In this document: positions 47,338-59,500 of the stretch, piece after piece
Layout: each line of letters opens with the position of its first letter
Numbering within the stretch: the stretch's first letter is position 1
Source of the DNA: Scenedesmus sp. ARA3
Taxonomy: Eukaryota; Chlorophyta; Chlorophyceae; Sphaeropleales; Scenedesmaceae
Direction: 5' to 3'
NCBI GenBank assembly: GCA_004335835.1
Contig: RWJK01001810.1
Span: 1 to 64,000, forward strand
Length of the DNA: 64,000 nucleotides
Made by a program: the position numbers and the translations under genes
The notes under the pieces: model-generated
What the model saw: only the letters and a program-made list of their open reading frames with translations
Told to the model about the DNA's origin: nothing
The model's database searches: none

Positions 47338-50300
47338 AGGCGACATCGTGGCTGTTGAGCTGCTGCCAGAGTCTCAGTGGAAGGGCGCCAGCAAGACGCT
47401 GCCCGGCAGTGCTGCTGCTGCTGCTGGGGACCAGTCCCCTGGCAGTGAAGGTGGGCCTGAAGAGGAGAACCAGGGAGAGATGGCCACAGAGATCTTCCAG
47501 GTTGGCACAGGGGGCAGCCCTCTAGCTGTGGCGGTTCTATTTGCATAGCTAGCTACATGTCAAGAGGCATGCTCTGCTCAGCCGGTATCAGCTTTACTGA
47601 AAGACTTTGTCTGCTTCCAGCGGGCTTGAGTGTAACTGCACACCTATGGAGCGGATGGAACACATTGCAGTCTTAGGGACGTGAGTCACACTTGGACTGG
47701 CTTGACCTCACAACCCTCCTCATGCAACCACTCCCAGCTGATCCTACCTTTGCCGTGTACTGCACGACCCCACCTACCACCACCCCGAACATTGCAGGTG
47801 GCTCCTGAGCAGGATCTAGAGGGCCCTGCAGCACTCACAGCAGCAACAGCAGACGGCCGGCGACCCACCGCGCGTGTGATTGGCATCATCCGGCGCAACT
47901 GGCGCAGCCGGGGCTACTGCGGCAGCCTGAAGCCTGAGGAGCTGGGGCCTGGCAGCAGCACCCACAGCCTGCTGTTTGTGCCCGTGGACAGGCGCTACCC
48001 AATGATCCGGTGAGAATACGCAGCAGTGGCCATTGTCAATGCTGCTGTGTGCTGCTCTTTGCTGCTTAGCTGCAGTGACAAGCCCATGGAACACGCTGTA
48101 GCACATTCTTCTGCTGCACGCAGCATCACGCAGTGAACCTTCCTCTGTGCCGTCTGCTTGTTCTTCCATGCGCCTGCAGGGTTCAAAACATGGTAGGGCG
48201 CGCAGCTGATGGACAAGCGGCGGGTGGTGGCCATTGACGGCTGGGACACTATGCCTGGTTGTATCATACCTTATGCTGTGCTGCAACATCTGCAGGATCC
48301 AGACGCGGCAGGGAGGCCAGCTCATGGACAAGCGGCTGGTGGTGGCCATTGACGGCTGGGACACAGACAGCATGTACCCCAGCGGGCACTACGTGCGCAC
48401 GCTGGGAGTGATCGGGGACAGGGACGTGGAGACGGTGAGCAGCTGCACTTGCCGTTACAAAACTGTTACATTTATCACCTTGTTGCTCCGTTGCATCTGG
48501 CGCAAGTTCGTCCTACAGCATACTATGAGCGAGTGCAAGTGGTGTCGCTCATGTATTGCTTGGGGGGTGTGGGTTTGCTGCTGCGCGTATTCAAACCCTT
48601 CATGATGACGCCCGTGCTGACCCTGCTGTGCTTGTTAGTAACTTGTTACATGCTGTTACGTGCTGTGATGACAACGCAGGATGTGCTGCTGATAGAGAAC
48701 GACATCAACACCGCGCCCTTCTCGCCAGCCGTGCACGAGTGCGTGCCGCCGCTGCCGTGGGCAGTCACCGAAGCGGACATTGCAGACCCCAACAGGGAGG
48801 ATTTGCGGGACCGCTGCATATGCAGCGTGGACCCGCCTGGCTGCATGGACATTGACGATGCGCTGCATGCGAGGTGCGTGGTTGTGTTTGGAGATGTGAA
48901 GATGCTGTTGATGGCCGGAAGAAGCGCATGCCGAGGTACCTCCCATCAGTGCATCATTGCCGCTACTTGCGCATGTCGCAGCCAGGTCATTGTGTACTTC
49001 ACTGCACTCTGGTTACGAATGAGAGCGGGAGTGATGCCGATACTGTCTGTCGCACTTTTGGGTGGTCAACCACAACCTGCAGCACGCCATGCAATATCAC
49101 GCTTTTGCAACCATGCCACTTGTTGCAGGTCGCTGCCCAACGGCAACTTTGAGGTGGCTGTACAGGTCCTCGAAGTGTACCAACCAGTGCTTGTAGTGCA
49201 GCCTGCTCCTGTTCACCTCACCAATGCTGGCTCACCAACCCTGCTGTCCTGCAACTTTGCAAACTCTGCAGGTCGCTGCCCAACGGCAACTTTGAGGTGG
49301 GCGTGCACATTGCGGATGTGACGCACTTCCTGCTGCCTGGCACGGCAATGGATCTGGAGGCTGCCAGCAGGGCCACCACTACCTACCTGGTGCAGCGGCG
49401 CATCGACATGCTGCCCAAGCCGCTCACAGAGGACATCTGCAGCCTGAGGTGAGGAGGTGTTGCTTTTGTCAAGGTTTGCTGAGCAAAGGACCATCTGCTG
49501 CCTGAGGTGCGCAGCATGCGGGTGCTGCTGTGCAGCGTGATGCATCTGCTGTCAATGCATTGCTGCCGTTGCAGCGGTGCGCGGCGGGTTGGCGCCGGTG
49601 CTGACCGACACAATGCAATGCCCGATCATCTCACAAGGCGGTGGATTCACAGGAAGCCTAAACATGCAAATGTTCTTTTTGCATGTGTTTGCGTGCTGCT
49701 GCGCCAGGGGTGGCGTGGAGCGGCTGGCGTTCAGCGTGATATGGGAGATGACGCCCGGCGCTGAGGTGGTGTCCGTGCGCTTCACCAAGAGCGTCATCGC
49801 AAGCCGTGCAGCGCTGACGTATGCGGAGGCGCAGACGCGCATCGATGATGAGCGGCTGCATGATGAGGTCACTCTGGGTGAGGCGGCTGGGGGAAAAATT
49901 GGCACAGCTGCTTGTAGATTTTAGTATTTGTGACACGCAAGCATGCAGGATCAGGCGCAGATGCGCATCGATGATGAGCGGCTGCATGATGAGGTCACTC
50001 TGGGTGAGGCGGCTGGGGTCAAAACTGGGCATAGCTACTTTTAGATGTTGAACTTTGTGACAAGCAAGCATGCAGGATCAGGTGCAGACGTGCATCGATG
50101 ATGAGCGGCTGCAGGATTAGGTCACACTGGGTGAGGCGGTGGCTAAGAAATAGTTTTTGGGAGTTTTGCTTTTGTCATGTAAGTATCAGCACAGCCCTCG
50201 CGCATATATGTGCACATGTGACCAACAAGCTTGCAGGATAGTGGCACCTCGTGCATGTGCTTGCTGGGTTGTGCAGCAAGCGCCTCAGTCCATCCAACAG

Positions 50301-53300
50301 CAAGCGTGGTTGCTACACTGGAAAAGCCGCCACCTGGCTTGCTGAAAAGTATGCCGCTGCTGCCACTCTTATGCACCCATGCATCTGCCATCGCATCGCC
50401 TTGTTCTATTTCAGCTCTCTGTCGCTGCTCCTCTTTTTGTCTGCCTCCCATGTCCGCTGACCGCAACAAGCCTGTGCCAACAGCTGCATGTGTCAACATC
50501 GACAGCTGCTGAGGCACTGTCTGCTACACCTGCCCTCTTCTTATACATGCACACACTCACACGCCCTGCTGCTGCCGCTGCTGCTGCTGCCTGCCAGGTC
50601 TGCGCACGCTGATGAGCCTGTCCAAGCAGCTGCGGGCGAAGCGCTTTGAGGCTGGCGCACTGTCCCTGGCCAGCCCTGAAGTCAAATTCAAGATAGACAC
50701 GGAGACACACAACCCACTGGACGTGGGCATGTACCAGGTCAGATATGTTTGTGACGTCACAATTTGTTACCTCACAAATAGGGATGATGAATCAAGCCAC
50801 CTTGCATGCTGGTTTAGTCAAAGCAGACAGAGTGGCATTATGCTGCATGTCTCGGGAGGCAGATGTCTTTCTCCAGTGGTGTCTGCAAGCATTCGCCTGT
50901 TTCAACTGTGCTACCCAGTCTGCAGCATCCACTTTTGATGGTGTGTTTGATGCACACACCTGCATTGGCAGCCGCACGGCTCGTCTGTGCCGTGCTGCGC
51001 TATGCAAGTCAGGTGACAGCAACGCGGGGTGCAGCGGCACAGCTGCGGCAGCCGCTGCTCCTCCTGGGTGTAAGGCATGCAGCTGGCTCACCAACACCAG
51101 CTGCATGTATTCAACCCCAGGCACATGTTGCAGTGTCAGCCCGTTGTCTCAAACGCTTCCAAGGCTCACAGACACCCACACCCACACACATAGAGCCATT
51201 TCCTGTGCATTCTCTCCACAACCAACTTGCTGTTTGCTGAGCCAAACTGCATTCCTTCGTGTGCAGACGCTGGACACCAACTCCATGGTAGAGGAGATGA
51301 TGCTGCTGGCGAATGTGGCTGTAGCAAGCGCCATCTCTGCACGCTTCCCCAGCTGCAGCCTGCTGCGGCGGCACCAGACGCCAGGTGCGCTCGGCCCTGT
51401 GCACTGCTGCAAGTGTCAACATTCCTGCATCTGCAGAGCTGCAGAGCTGTGTTAAATACTGTGGTGTCCTGTCACTGTGGGTCCAGCTGCCGGCGTTCTT
51501 TCTATCAACGCGCCTACCAGCAGAAATATACTGGTTTTGTAGCTTATGTGCGGTGCTACCGCCTTCAACGGCTCCGCTTCCTGCGTTTCCTGCAAGCTCC
51601 GCAACTGACAAGCGTTGCGCTGCATGTGCTGTGCCGCTCTGTGCCATGCTGTGCTGCGTCTCCTGCAGCGCCGCGCCAGTTTGAGCCGCTTTTGGCTGCT
51701 GCTGCCTCTGCCGGCTTCAGCCTGGACTGCAGCAGCAGCAAGGCGCTGGCAGCCAGCCTTGACGAGGCGGTGCGGGGCGATGACGCGTACTTCAACAAGC
51801 TTGTTCGCATCATGGCGACTCGGTGAGCAGGGTGACTGCGCTGCTCTGAAATTGGTGCCACAGCAAGAGCAGCCTGCTGCGTGGTGCAACGTCATTGTCG
51901 GTGCCCTGTTGCCAAGCAAGACATGACGACTTGCTGACTGTTGTGTCTGTGGCAGCTGTTGGACAGGCGGCGCAGGTGATGCTCGGAGCATATCTAAGAA
52001 GGCAGCAGCCAAAGTGTCAAAGTGGAGGCTGCACTCATGCTTAGGGTGTGCAGTGGTGCGCCATGGCCATGCTGCAGTACCATACCATACCTAACCTGCA
52101 GGGTGTTGCTTTTGCACGGTGTCTACAGGTCAGCGCAATGAACATGCATGTCATTGTGTGGCCAGCTCTTGAGGGAATACCTGTGGCGCCTCACCCACTG
52201 CATTTTCTCTCGCTTCCGCCTGCATTTGCAGCTGCATGACACAGGCGCAGTACTTCGGCAGCGGCGAGGTGGCCCCAGCTGACTACCACCATTATGGGCT
52301 GGCCTCACCCATCTACACACACTTCACATCACCCATCCGCAGGTACGGCTCGAGCTGATTCACTGCTTGGGCGTGTGCTGATGTGTTGTAAGATGCGCTG
52401 TTTGCAGCCATTGCAGCAAGAGAGGAGCAGCAGCGGCAAAAGCGGCCGTGCTGCTGAGGAGGCAGCACCTGCTCTGGATGAGCAGCACTGTGCCTGCAAG
52501 CTGCGCGGGCAGTATACTGCAGCATCTTGTCCTGAGCTTGCTGCTTTCCTGCAAGCTTGTCTGCATGCAGCGCCAGGCATGCGCTTCCTCTGGCATAGAG
52601 CACTTGCTGCTGCAGTTGCTGTTAACAATTAACAAAGCGTCACTGACGGCCTGCAGCAAACCTAAGTGATTACCGCGTGATTCTGCTTCTGCAAATCCAT
52701 GCGCCGTGCGCAGCACCTGCTCATAAACGTGTTATCTTTATTCACGCAACACCCCCAACTTCCTGCAGGTACGCTGATGTGGTGGTGCACCGGCTGCTGG
52801 CTGCCGCCATCGGCATCGCGCCGCTGCCGGACTCTGTGCGGGACAAAGACGCGCTGCACGACTGCGCGAACAACCTCAACACGCGCCACCGCAACGCACA
52901 GATGGCGGGGCGAGCAAGCGTGGAGCTGCACACGCTCGTCTTCTTTAAAGATAACAGCGTGGTGGCAGATGCCCGCGTGGTGATGGTGAGTCGTGATGAT
53001 CCATGGTTGATGAGTGCTTGCAGGAGCAACAGGCCCTGCAGGAGCACAATGTTAAATCCAGGCTGGCTGGTGTCAGCTCAGTTGCATGGCAATCAGATGT
53101 CATTGGTGCATGCATCATGCGTGACACAGTACTTGAAAGGTGTGTAGGGTGGGTTGATGGAGGTGCTTGGCAGCAGCAAAGCAGCAGAGGGAGTTATTGT
53201 TGGGCTGCGCTTGCATGCTGACCGTGTGTGCCGGACCACTTTGCTGCTGCAGGTGAAGCAGAACGGGCTGGTTGTGTTTGTGCCTAAGTATGGCATTGAA

Positions 53301-53877
53301 GGCCCGGTGTACCTCACACCCAAGGACGCAGCCAACAACGCCAACGCAACACAGCAGGTGAGGCTGTGGGCAGAGCCACTGACCATGCTTCCTGCAGATG
53401 TAGCAATGGCATACTAGCAGCAAGGGTGCAGCGCGCTGTGCTGCAAGCTCTCTGACAGCGGTGTGTGTGCTCCTGCATGTTGTTTGTGACAGGCAAATGC
53501 TCAGCTGTTTGAAGAATTTGCAGGAGATGCGGTCAGATGCAAGCCAGCTGCCTGCCATCACTGTTGCTGCGGTCCTGCAAGCTGCCGTGCAGCATGCACA
53601 TGGACCCTGAGCTAGGTGGCTGCCCCTAGCCAGGCCCACCTAGCCAGGTGGATGACACAGGCAATGATCCTGCTGCCGCTGCTTTCTCGCCTGCCTGCAG
53701 TTTGTGCTTGATGAGGAGAAGCAGACAGTAGTCAGCACAGACGGCTGCATCCGCTTTGCTGTGTTTGACAAGTGCGCCGTGCGCATCACTGTGGAGGAGG
53801 GGGCAAGCCACCGGCGCAGCCTGCTGCTGGCATTGGTACCACGCAGCGAACTGCCTGGCACAGATCAACTTGGATGA
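43509..53877 (+). CDS. DIS3: Exosome ribonuclease DIS3/RRP44
   Basis: Twenty-two phase-consistent exons encode 1002 aa: 43509-43562, 43654-43688, 44073-44175, 44426-44488, 44958-45052, 45383-45460, 45671-45830, 46095-46302, 46539-46676, 47340-47500, 47798-48009, 48296-48434, 48680-48873, 49272-49448, 49708-49877, 50598-50737, 51267-51384, 51669-51822, 52232-52342, 52769-52985, 53253-53357, 53701-53877. It is the catalytic subunit of the RNA exosome: a PIN endonuclease (IDTN with Asp57; [19 protein letters not shown]), cold-shock/S1 folds, and an RNB 3'-5' exonuclease with [16 protein letters not shown] (Asp533, 539, 541, 542). Family blocks include [56 protein letters not shown] and KYGIEG. 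Human DIS3 is 958 aa; the extra length is a poly-Ala insert in exon 8. The N-terminal Cys cluster of the PIN domain appears reduced to one Cys. Confidence 0.96.
45785..45960 (+). repeat. Downstream copy of the DIS3 exon 7 donor edge
   Basis: The exon end coding [11 protein letters not shown] (45799-45830) recurs at 45924-45957 behind an AG. The copy is followed by GTCGTG where the real donor is GTGAAT. Confidence 0.85.
46600..46950 (+). repeat. Downstream copy of the DIS3 exon 9 donor edge
   Basis: About 80 bases coding [20 protein letters not shown] and on to the GACG|GTGAG donor (46603-46680) recur at 46871-46951. The copy has lost one base in the GCG/GGG region, so its frame is shifted. 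Confidence 0.87.
47303..47339 (+). repeat. CTG tract at the DIS3 exon 10 acceptor
   Basis: A run of CTG triplets leads directly into CAG|GCGACATCG, the exon 10 acceptor. Confidence 0.9.
48178..48365 (+). repeat. Upstream copy of the DIS3 exon 12 acceptor edge
   Basis: CAGCTGATGGACAAGCGGCG and following bases (48208-48250), coding [15 protein letters not shown], precede the genuine exon 12 block coding [15 protein letters not shown] (48320-48363). Confidence 0.87.
49125..49310 (+). repeat. Upstream copy of the DIS3 exon 14 acceptor edge
   Basis: GTTGCAG|GTCGCTGCCCAACGG with codons for SLPNGNFEV at 49124-49159 repeats the true exon 14 start at 49272-49305. The copy keeps a usable AG. Confidence 0.87.
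49815..50140 (+). repeat. Three copies of the DIS3 exon 15 donor edge
   Basis: The exon end coding [17 protein letters not shown] before GTGAGG (49828-49880) recurs at about 49954-50009 and 50082-50136, a period of 128-129 bp. The second copy is intact at protein level ([17 protein letters not shown]). The third contains TAG. Confidence 0.9.
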
Positions 53878-54552
53878 GCAGCAGCTACTGCTGCTGCTCT
53901 GCTGTTGCAGCGGCGGCGAGCATGGAGTGAAGCAGCTGCAGGACTGCCCGCAGCTTGCTGCAGCTGATGCCGTGGCAAACATATCAGTTTGCAGGAACAT
54001 GCTGCTGCTGCTGCTGCTGCTGCTTGAGCTGGATCCCATGTGGCGTTTGGCGAGCCATAATGCACTAGCGGGCAATTGGTGGTGTTGCACATGCTGTGAA
54101 GGTGATGGCCCTGCAGGGCTGCAGGTCCCAGCAAAGCCAGCGATGATAGCGAGGCCTGTTATATGATATGGTTCGAGCCATTATGTTTGGCCTGCTCACT
54201 GGTTGCCTGTGCGGTCGATCGCGCGGCCGCGACAGGGTTGCAAAACCAGCGAAGCTGTACCACGGTGTGACAACAAAGGTCGGACATGTGGAACGGTGAG
54301 GTACTTCAGCAGCTGCCACCGTCTCCATTCTTTCATCTCTTTCTTACAACTAAAACTGAGCTTTGCAGTCATTCAGTTGCTAAGGTCGAGTCACTTCAGG
54401 ACAGTGTGGCAGCTTCTTGAGCTGGGATCACAGGCCACTGCAATACAAACTCAAACACTTGCGACTATATTATTGATAAAGGCTCGGATTTTGGCAGCTT
54501 GTCAGCGCTGTGCTTGTAGTGCTGCTTGGCCAGTCTCTCGGGAGCCAGCACG
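53878..54552 (+). other. DIS3 3' UTR and promoter region of the fasciclin gene
   Basis: Two plus-strand genes in tandem are separated by 675 bp. No further exon is evident and I find no clear TGTAA for DIS3. The interval must contain the start of the fasciclin-like transcript. Confidence 0.35.
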
Positions 54553-56569
54553 ATGAGGGCTGCCGGAGCGGTGATGTTGCTCATAGTTAGCATTGGTGAG
54601 GCAATAGGACAGTGTGAAGAGGGGCATACGGCTCAGCTGGCCAGCAAGCAGCAGCGCCTTTTCACATCAGCTGATGGCGCCAACTTGTGGCACGCCCGCT
54701 CTGCCGCTGCTGTGCAGGCCTCGTGCACGCAAGTACGTACCCAACACTAGAGGATGCCGTAAACCAGACGCCCGAGCTGTCAGTGCTGACGGAGAGGATG
54801 GACGCATTCCCCTCTTTCGCAAACCAGCTCCTGGCTACTGACTTCGTCGGCACTTTGTTTGCTCCCATGGATTCGGTGAGTATTTAACGCAGTACATGCA
54901 GCCAAAATTTGCGACTTAGAGCAGGAGTGTGGTTCTGGCTGACGCCATTGGTAAGCCCCAGGGCAGCAGCATTCCTAGAAGAGCAGTTGCCCTAGCAGGG
55001 GAAGCAGCAAACAGGGGACTGCACCACACTGGTCGTGGTAGCACTCACGGAGGTATGTCAGCTAACCTCAAAGCTCCAGCAGCCAAGTAGCCGCAGTACC
55101 AAGCTGCGCAGCACAGCAGATTGCCTGTATTGCATCAACAGCTGCCAGCATTGTTGTGCATGCATGCCACTGTGCTACAAGTTCAACTACAATCAACAAC
55201 TTGCAGGACAGCGCTTTTATGGTAGGGTGGCGTACTACCTGCATTCTCTGCAAGCTGTGAAGCTCCAGCAACGCCATAACTTCAGTGCTGCTGTGCTGCT
55301 TCATGGTGTTTGTTGTCCTGCAGGCACTGAAGCCGATTGAAAAGTTTGCCAACATGTTGCTGAGCAATCCTTCCACGGCAACGGACATGCTGGGCTTGTT
55401 TGTTGTCCCTGGCAAGATGTTGAAGCTGTCAGACCTGCAGGATGGCATGAAGCTCACAACACTCAACAACCAGCAAGTGACTGTGAACATCAAGACGTGA
55501 GTGCTGCGCTACAGCAGCAAGCTGCGGTGGTGGTAGCAAGACAAGAGTTAGTAGACAGTACCAACAGCAGCACCTTTCATATCACACTATATAGGATTTG
55601 GCTGATGTTGTTATGTTGACTACATGTTTCATAATGCTTAAGCTGCACATGATTCTGTTGCGACACCATTCTTGGTCTGTTTACTCCTGCAGGGCTGCTG
55701 ATGGGCAGCCCATCTACTACATCAACCAGGCGCGCATTGCATCGGGCAACATCTACGCTGGCCAGTCCATCATCCACCTGATGGCTGGTGTGATTGTGGC
55801 ACCATCCAAGCAGCTTCTGCTCAGTGCAGCCCTCAAGACAGCCGGGTGGTCTGACAACAACCCCCCAGCAACTGTCAACCTGTCACCCAATGGCCCAGAG
55901 CAGCCCACTGTAGAGGAGCCAGCTACTGAGGAGCCAGCACCCACAGCTGAGCCACAGACACCGGTGCCATCTGACACCGACGTCACCTACGATGAGCAGC
56001 CGGCAACTGACGACGTGTCCTACGAGTATGGCCCAGATGAGAGTGAGCCTTCTCAGGAGGCGCCAGTCCCCACAGTGCCCGCAACAGACGCAACCCCCGA
56101 AGCTCCTGCAGCGCCTGCCACACCCACCACTACTGCTCCTGCACAGCAGCAGCCCAGCGTGCCTGTCACTGTGGTGCCAACGCCATCCACACCATCTGCG
56201 CCTCAGCAGCAGTCAGACTCCAGTATCTCACTGGAGGCAGGCCAGGTCAACACCACCACCAGTGCTCCTGCAGCCACCCCTACACCTGCCACCCCAAAGC
56301 CGGCCCCTGCTACAACTACCCCCGCCACCACCACCACCACCAAGCCTGCTGCCAGCCCTGCTCCAGTCACCACCAAGCCAACCACCACAACAACAACTGC
56401 AACCCCTGCTGCCGCAACGACTGCTGGCACCACCACAACTGCAGCAACCCCTGCTGCCACAAGCACTGGCCTGCCAGCAGCAAAGACAACATCTGCAAGC
56501 AGCAGTGTTGTGGTTAGTGCCTTTGCTGCTGTTGTGCCTGCTGTGCTGGCACTGATGATGATGGCATAA
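54553..56569 (+). CDS. Fasciclin-domain arabinogalactan-like surface protein
   Basis: Four exons (54553-54595, 54718-54875, 55324-55496, 55693-56569) encode 416 aa. Residues 1-19 (MRAAGAVMLLIVSIGLVHA) form a secretion signal. One FAS1 domain follows (about 20-165): YPTLEDAVNQTPELSVLTER, a TLFAPMDSALK H1-like block, then INQARIASGNIYAGQSIIHL and MAGVIVAP. The remaining 220 residues are Pro/Thr/Ala/Ser-rich with acidic TEEP-type repeats, typical of heavily O-glycosylated cell-wall proteins. The protein ends in a hydrophobic tail (FAAVVPAVLALMMMA) after a small-residue stretch, as in GPI-anchor signals. FAS1 proteins mediate adhesion at the cell surface or wall. TGTAA lies at 56930-56934. Substrate or partner is unknown. 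Confidence 0.93.
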
Positions 56570-59500
56570 CTGCTTGCTGTGGCACGCAAACTAGGGGATG
56601 GTTTGGGGCCAACACTGCACACATAATAAGCAGCCGTGCTGGTGGCATACTTGTGGCACTGTGGCCAGATGTACAGAACTTTGTGTGACTTAGACCGCAG
56701 GTCTCCGTTAGCCGGATGTTATGGTCAACTCAATTCTCCACCTGTTCATGCTATCGGAGGTGGTGTCTTTGGAGTATTTGATGTCCCCGCACAGGCCATG
56801 GATAGGTGTACCAGGCTTTGTTACTGCAATCATGTCTGTGCAGTTTTTCTGACAGCAAAGCGAGCATATGATTTGGCGGTGCATCGTTTGTGGTGGGTTC
56901 CGAATCTGCGCTGACAATGAGCAGCACAGTGTAAGGATGCGCAGCAGCCTGGCGGCCGCCCTATGTGGCCGCCAACAGCTGCTGATCCAATACGGTCTGC
57001 TAGAATGCTTGGTTGCTGTAATAGTGTGATTGCCGCACACCAGCTTTACATGCACATGTGCATACCTTCAATGCACTGCAGGGCACTCACTGTCTACTGC
57101 CATTCAGGATGGGCGCATTTCATATGGTTGGCTCACCTACAGCGGAAGTGTGAGCACACCAGGATGGTGCTGGGTGCACCAATTGCTGGTAACTGGCGCT
57201 CCAATCATCTGTAACTAAAAAATGTAGCGAAGTAGGTAGTACACTGCAGAACCGCGTGGTGCCTGCCCTGAGCAGCACAACAGCAGACTGCAGGGAGCCT
57301 GCGCCAAAGTGTCAGGATGCTGTGCAGGAGCGTGGAGGACACCCTGTTAAAGGTCTTGTATATGCTTTACATTGTGAGGAGTGCAGCGTAGACACATTGC
57401 AGCAGCTGCTGATGGAGTGCGGCTGCGTAAAGCTAGCAGAAACATGCAAGCAGTGATGACGGGCTTGATTCCGCAACACAGGTGTCAAGATCCCCCATAC
57501 CTAGTCTGATTGCACGTGAACAGGTTTGCTTCGCTGAAAATGGTATGAGTCAGATTAGTACCAAATTGCAGCACGAAGGTGCCTTGCAAACAGCAGTCCA
57601 TTGGACTTGGAAACGGCAGTCACACAATGTAGACAGCTATCTGCAGAGAACGACATGGCATATGGTGGCGCCACCTAGCTACAGGCCTGCTTGCTAGCAG
57701 CTGCCAGGCGTGGCACCGTGCCACAGCTGTGACAGCTGCAGCCATCCCCAGCAAAGGGCTATGGCACCAGACGAATAGTCCTGCAAGCCATGAAGTGCAT
57801 TGAAACGGCTGAACCTAAAGGCTCGTCGCTGCCTATGGTGCTGGTAGCTCACCCTGTCTGCAGTGGCCTGCCTTGCTAACTTGCAACGGAGACAGCACCA
57901 GGCAGTGCAACATAGGCAAGCAGCTTTGCAGCGCCACTGATCAATTAGCCCAGCCACAATGCCGTGGCCCATCTGTACAATGCAGAGGGCGTGTTCATCG
58001 ACCACTGGAGGATTTATTCTCAGTGCTGCCCAGACATGCCACCCACCCTAAAAGCACAATCTCCGCCGTGGCCTCAACAGGCCAGAAGCAGCACGTGCAA
58101 CCAAATTGTGCGCAGTCAGCACACGAAGAAGCAGGTGCTGTATGAGAGTAACTCGACCACCAATCGCACAACTGCAGGTTACAGTGCATAGACAACGCTT
58201 GGCATAAAGTGCCCTTGGGAGGCTGTAGCAGCACAAATGTGATGCAAAGCAAACCAGACCCCAGCGACAGTCACAGCTATGTCACATCACATATGGGCGC
58301 CTCGTTGCCACCTACAGCGCAGCAGCATGAGCTGACACAGTACCCCAAAACACTGTGGAATAGCACGGTCACATCATGATGTCACTGACCTTCAGGCAGC
58401 CACCATAGCCGCCTGGGGCAGCCTATGTTCTTTTACCAGAAAAAAAGAAAGAACAAAGCGCCAGGCATATGCGCATATGCATGCACAGCTCGACAACTGA
58501 TGCCATCCTGTACGTCACAGCATCAAACAAGAGCTAAATGCACAAAACAACAGCAGTGCTGCTCCTCTCAAGGCTTGCCACGTGGTAAGGCATGCATCAG
58601 AGGAAGCATCGAGCTCCATTCCATGAGCATGGTGCACGTGTACTTGACAGGCAAGTGGGCAACACATCAAAAGCAATTCTCAGGGATCTGGCTTCTGGCA
58701 GCCAGTCTGCATGTGTGCTGGAAACTGTAAGCGCCACAGCTCAGCTTAATCCAGTCAGCAGCAGCCAACCGCAGGATCACAAGCGGCATGTCAGCATCTT
58801 TGCTGTCGCCAAAGCAGCGCCACAACTCAATGCGCTGCAGCACAGAGAACAGCTGCACAATGCATTGCTCAGCTGTTTTCCCCAATTCCGTCATGCATCA
58901 GCATACACAACAGCCGGGAGTACACCAAGCCAGACAGGGACATGCCCCGACGCACATACATATAGACCAGCAAACACCGTTGTTGCTGGCAGCAATTTCC
59001 AACACAACCACCACAACCGCCTACCCGCTGCATGTCAAAGTCAGCTGGCAGGCCACCGGCACACATGCATGCATGCAGCAGGCGAGCAATCCGGGCACGC
59101 TGCCACCTGTTGAGCAGCTCAGCTACTGTACGTGATTCAAAGGTAGCATGTCATGTAGTGCACTACAGTCACCGCAACGGTTGTGCAGCCTTTGATGCGA
59201 TGATCAGCGCTCATGAGCAACATAATGAGTGCTGTAGAAAAGCTGGCGCATGGTGAGCTGCTTTGAGCACATTGCAGAGGTGTCCACTCTTGATTGTGAT
59301 CACAGCAGCCACCCAGATGCACGCGCAACACCTTACTGCTGAGAAACCAAACAAGCTGGCTGGCAGCGAGCGGTTCATGCTGGGCATAGACTAAGCACGG
59401 TGTCCAAGGTGTCATTGCACAGCAACCACTTGCCAGCTGGCTAGCCTAGCCGTGCAGTGTGTACACAGCTGCCATACAGAGCACCCAAACAGTTTGGGCC

